Shown: positions 62,218 through 64,000 of the stretch, one piece after another
Layout: each line of letters begins with the position of its first letter
Position numbering within the stretch: position 1 is the stretch's first letter
The notes under the pieces: model-generated
Databases searched by the model: none
The model's input: only the letters and a program-made list of their open reading frames with translations
Told to the model about the DNA's origin: nothing
Made by a program: the position numbers and the translations under genes
From: Paenibacillus melissococcoides
GTDB taxonomy: Bacteria; Bacillota; Bacilli; Paenibacillales; Paenibacillaceae
NCBI GenBank assembly: GCA_944800085.1
Contig: CALYLO010000012.1
Coordinates: forward strand, 186,001-250,000
Direction of reading: 5' to 3'
Length of the DNA: 64,000 nt

Positions 62218-62641
62218 TCTATTGGTACAAAACCAAGGCGATGTCTATTCGTTTTTGGAACATTCGTTTAAGCGCCAGCAAGAACAAGGAGCCGCAATGC
62301 AAGTGATGTTGTCGCAGATGAAAAAGGTTGAAGCTAATGTTTTGGAGACCGCAGCTAAAGTCGAAGTACTGGCGAAGGAAATCCGTGACGAGAACAGACT
62401 GCTTCCGTCCGAGATTGATGAATTATTTCAAGCGACAGTTACACGTTCCATTGAACTTACAAAGATGACACCAGGAGTCGAAGAGGCACAGTTCACAAAG
62501 TTTGTTGGTAAGTACCGGAAAATGATCTGGAGAAAGATGAACCGACATTTCGGAGTGAGCAAGTATATTCATATCAAACGGATTGACTTCGAAAAAGCAG
62601 TTGAGTTTGCCAAGTCATTCGATCCTAAGGAATATATTTGA
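62210..62641 (+). CDS. ORF6C domain phage protein
   Basis: This 143-residue protein has a helical N-terminus and a C-terminal half that fits the ORF6C domain found in phage antirepressor-type proteins (KFVGKYRKMIWRKMNRHFGV followed by IKRIDFEKAVEFAKSF). The BRO/Ant N-terminal domain of full antirepressors is absent. GGAGG precedes ATG 62210, inside the end of the previous gene. Confidence 0.65.
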   Translation: MSNLLVQNQGDVYSFLEHSFKRQQEQGAAMQVMLSQMKKVEANVLETAAKVEVLAKEIRDENRLLPSEIDELFQATVTRSIELTKMTPGVEEAQFTKFVGKYRKMIWRKMNRHFGVSKYIHIKRIDFEKAVEFAKSFDPKEYI

Positions 62642-62663
62642 CAAGAAAGAGAGGAGTTTCCGA

Positions 62664-63335
62664 ATGAAAACAATTCAATGGAAAGATTCAAGTGCCAGCG
62701 AAATAATCAGCTTGTTTGAAGTTATTCAGAAACATGGTGCATTGTGTAACTTGGAATTTTGGACGACAGACGCCCTTGAACGCGATCCATACTTAGAATC
62801 TCTTTTTACCATAGCTCCGCAACCGGTAAAAGCTGAATACCTTGAGTCTGACAATACCGAGAGAGCAGCGGGAACCGTTGTTATTTACTTAGGGGAATCT
62901 GAATTCGGTTTTAATGTTTCAGATGTCGAGTTTTCAAGCCACATTTCCAAGCATCGAATTGAGATTATGATTTCAAGCCGACTCTACGATGTGAATTTCG
63001 AAAGCGGAGTCCTTCCATGCGAAGCTATTCAAGAGGCTAGAGATTACCTTGATACAAAAGGCGTCGGACCGTTGCAAATGAATGAACACGAAGAAGCTCT
63101 GATTCGTTTTATTCGAACCCTTGACCTCGATGATTTAGAGGAAGCGAAGGAAGGGATATTTATTAAAGCTGGGGATGCAGGCGGTGATTCGGTGCAGTTA
63201 AAACGTGTAGGGGAAAAAATGAAGGCGAGAAAGGCTAGGGTGCAGGAGGAACGCCTGGATAAGCTCGCAAGGTTACTATGTGCAACCAATGGAGTTTATC
63301 GCAACCAATACGGTATTCTACATCCGATTCAATGA
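62664..63335 (+). CDS. Phage protein of unknown function
   Basis: The 223-residue product starts at ATG 62664 after GAGAGGAG. It is acidic in the first two thirds (for example SEFGFNVSDVEFSSH) and basic near the end (KMKARKARVQEERLDKLARL). I recognise no domain. It is cotranscribed with the ORF6C gene, 22 bases upstream. Confidence 0.6.
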   Translation: MKTIQWKDSSASEIISLFEVIQKHGALCNLEFWTTDALERDPYLESLFTIAPQPVKAEYLESDNTERAAGTVVIYLGESEFGFNVSDVEFSSHISKHRIEIMISSRLYDVNFESGVLPCEAIQEARDYLDTKGVGPLQMNEHEEALIRFIRTLDLDDLEEAKEGIFIKAGDAGGDSVQLKRVGEKMKARKARVQEERLDKLARLLCATNGVYRNQYGILHPIQ

Positions 63336-63371
63336 CATATTTGCTAGAGAAATTTTAGGAGGGGAATAGGA

Positions 63372-63470
63372 ATGACTCTCGAACATCTTGCCCGCCTTTG
63401 GTTCAACCGAAGCCCTCTGCAGCATGCTGTAATCATAAAAAATATCATTCGGAAGGGAAGATATGTATGA
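63372..63470 (+). CDS. Very small phage protein (32 residues)
   Basis: ATG 63372 follows AGGAGGGGAATAGG, a strong ribosome binding site, and the frame runs 32 codons to a TGA that overlaps the next start (ATGA). Product begins MTLEHLARLWFNRSP. The coupling suggests it is translated; function unknown. Confidence 0.5.
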   Translation: MTLEHLARLWFNRSPLQHAVIIKNIIRKGRYV

Positions 63471-64000
63471 CCACATTATCGAAAGCTGAATTGAAAATGA
63501 AATTGAATGCTTGGGCGAAAGAAGCTAACGAGAAATCGAAAACCTTCTTAAACTGCCTGAAGGAATCACAAGTACAACTCTATGAGTGCAAGAGACAAAT
63601 TACCGGCTCTTTTGTTAAGTTCTTCATTCAAAATATGAAGCCTGAAGAAGTAGAGATTTGCAAAAGAGAGGCTAAGAACCTGAGTGAGAAATATGACTTC
63701 GATAAATTGGCCGAAATGGACTCTTATGGAATGATGAACCCGCTGGTTACACTTCGTATTCATTCTCGAAAACTTAGAGAAATAGTAAGGCGGTTCAACA
63801 AAGAAAAAGCTGTTCTAAAGAAGCTGCTTGGAGAGTTGAAGCAGATCGACATTCAAGCTAAAGAGCGATTCAAAGAAAAATATTGCGAAGTGGACCCCAC
63901 TATTACAGCGTACAGGGAAATGCTAAAAGGAGTTATGGAAGAGGAGCTTTTTGAGGGAGAAATCGACTATTGGGTACTAATTGAGGGCTTATTCTCAGAT
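63467..64000 (+). CDS. Phage protein of unknown function, 3' end outside the window
   Basis: An open frame of 178 codons starts at ATG 63467, overlapping the previous stop, and runs to the window edge without a stop. It is Lys/Glu-rich and mostly helical (MTTLSKAELKMKLNAWAKEA at the start). I recognise no family. Confidence 0.6.
   Translation, partial: MTTLSKAELKMKLNAWAKEANEKSKTFLNCLKESQVQLYECKRQITGSFVKFFIQNMKPEEVEICKREAKNLSEKYDFDKLAEMDSYGMMNPLVTLRIHSRKLREIVRRFNKEKAVLKKLLGELKQIDIQAKERFKEKYCEVDPTITAYREMLKGVMEEELFEGEIDYWVLIEGLFSD

Larger units (their letters stand above)
57905..64000. mobile_element. Prophage, left end (continues beyond the window)
   Basis: From the junction in comFA the sequence has lower GC and phage gene order: leftward integrase and repressor, then a rightward cro-like gene, DUF771 protein, small unknowns and an ORF6C protein, all densely packed. 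No structural genes are reached. This is the lysogeny and early region of a temperate siphovirus-like phage; the size is unknown. Confidence 0.88.

Noticed and set aside
1..64000. CRISPR arrays, rRNA or tRNA genes
   Set aside because: I saw no regularly spaced repeats and no tRNA- or rRNA-like sequence when reading the window; short or divergent tRNAs cannot be fully excluded without a scan.

Overview
The window reads as the chromosome of a spore-forming, flagellated Gram-positive rod of the Paenibacillaceae, most likely Paenibacillus (perhaps near P. thiaminolyticus or P. dendritiformis; the species is inference from gene content and a GC of about 55% judged by eye). Supporting signs are sporulation genes (spoIID, spoIIQ, spoIIID, an alpha/beta SASP), SLH-anchored S-layer proteins with csaB, degSU, comFA, and strong AGGAGG ribosome binding sites.

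Region 1 (1-11.9 kb) is a respiratory complex I operon, nuoB(partial)-C-D-H-I-J-K-L-M-N, closed by a strong terminator. It has no nuoE/F/G between D and H. nuoC shows an apparent frameshift inside a charged N-terminal extension. An IS110-family element with a structured non-coding end (bridge-RNA candidate) sits in reverse orientation between nuoK and nuoL.

Region 2 (11.9-25.3 kb) starts with intergenic DNA carrying a degenerate interspersed repeat. It continues with a surface-anchored SLH subtilase and the conserved block DUF1146-murA-spoIID-spoIIQ-spoIIID-mbl-flhO-flhP-EpuA. Recognisable sigma-A, sigma-F and sigma-E promoters lie in front of several of these genes. A CDP-alcohol phosphatidyltransferase follows.

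Region 3 (25.5-50.4 kb) is a cell-surface locus: fabZ, a DUF5693 membrane protein, csaB, tagA and tagO make or modify the secondary wall polymer that SLH domains bind. After them come five large exported proteins, including the presumed S-layer protein, plus a SASP gene and metK. The S-layer gene has two candidate promoters and two in-frame translation starts, each with its own ribosome binding site. metK has a consensus promoter followed at once by an intrinsic terminator.

Region 4 (50.4-57.9 kb) carries degS-degU, a small unknown protein, a YhgE/Pip membrane protein and the 5' part of the competence helicase gene comFA.

Region 5 (57.9 kb to the end) is the left end of a lower-GC prophage integrated inside comFA at the codons of its Walker A motif. 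Its tyrosine integrase and CI-like repressor point left. The cro-like gene and an early operon point right and run off the window. Four 18-bp operator-like sites surround the switch. The repressor has arginine where lambda CI has its catalytic lysine. The most interesting hypothesis is that this phage acts as a genetic switch on competence, analogous to the comK prophages of Listeria.
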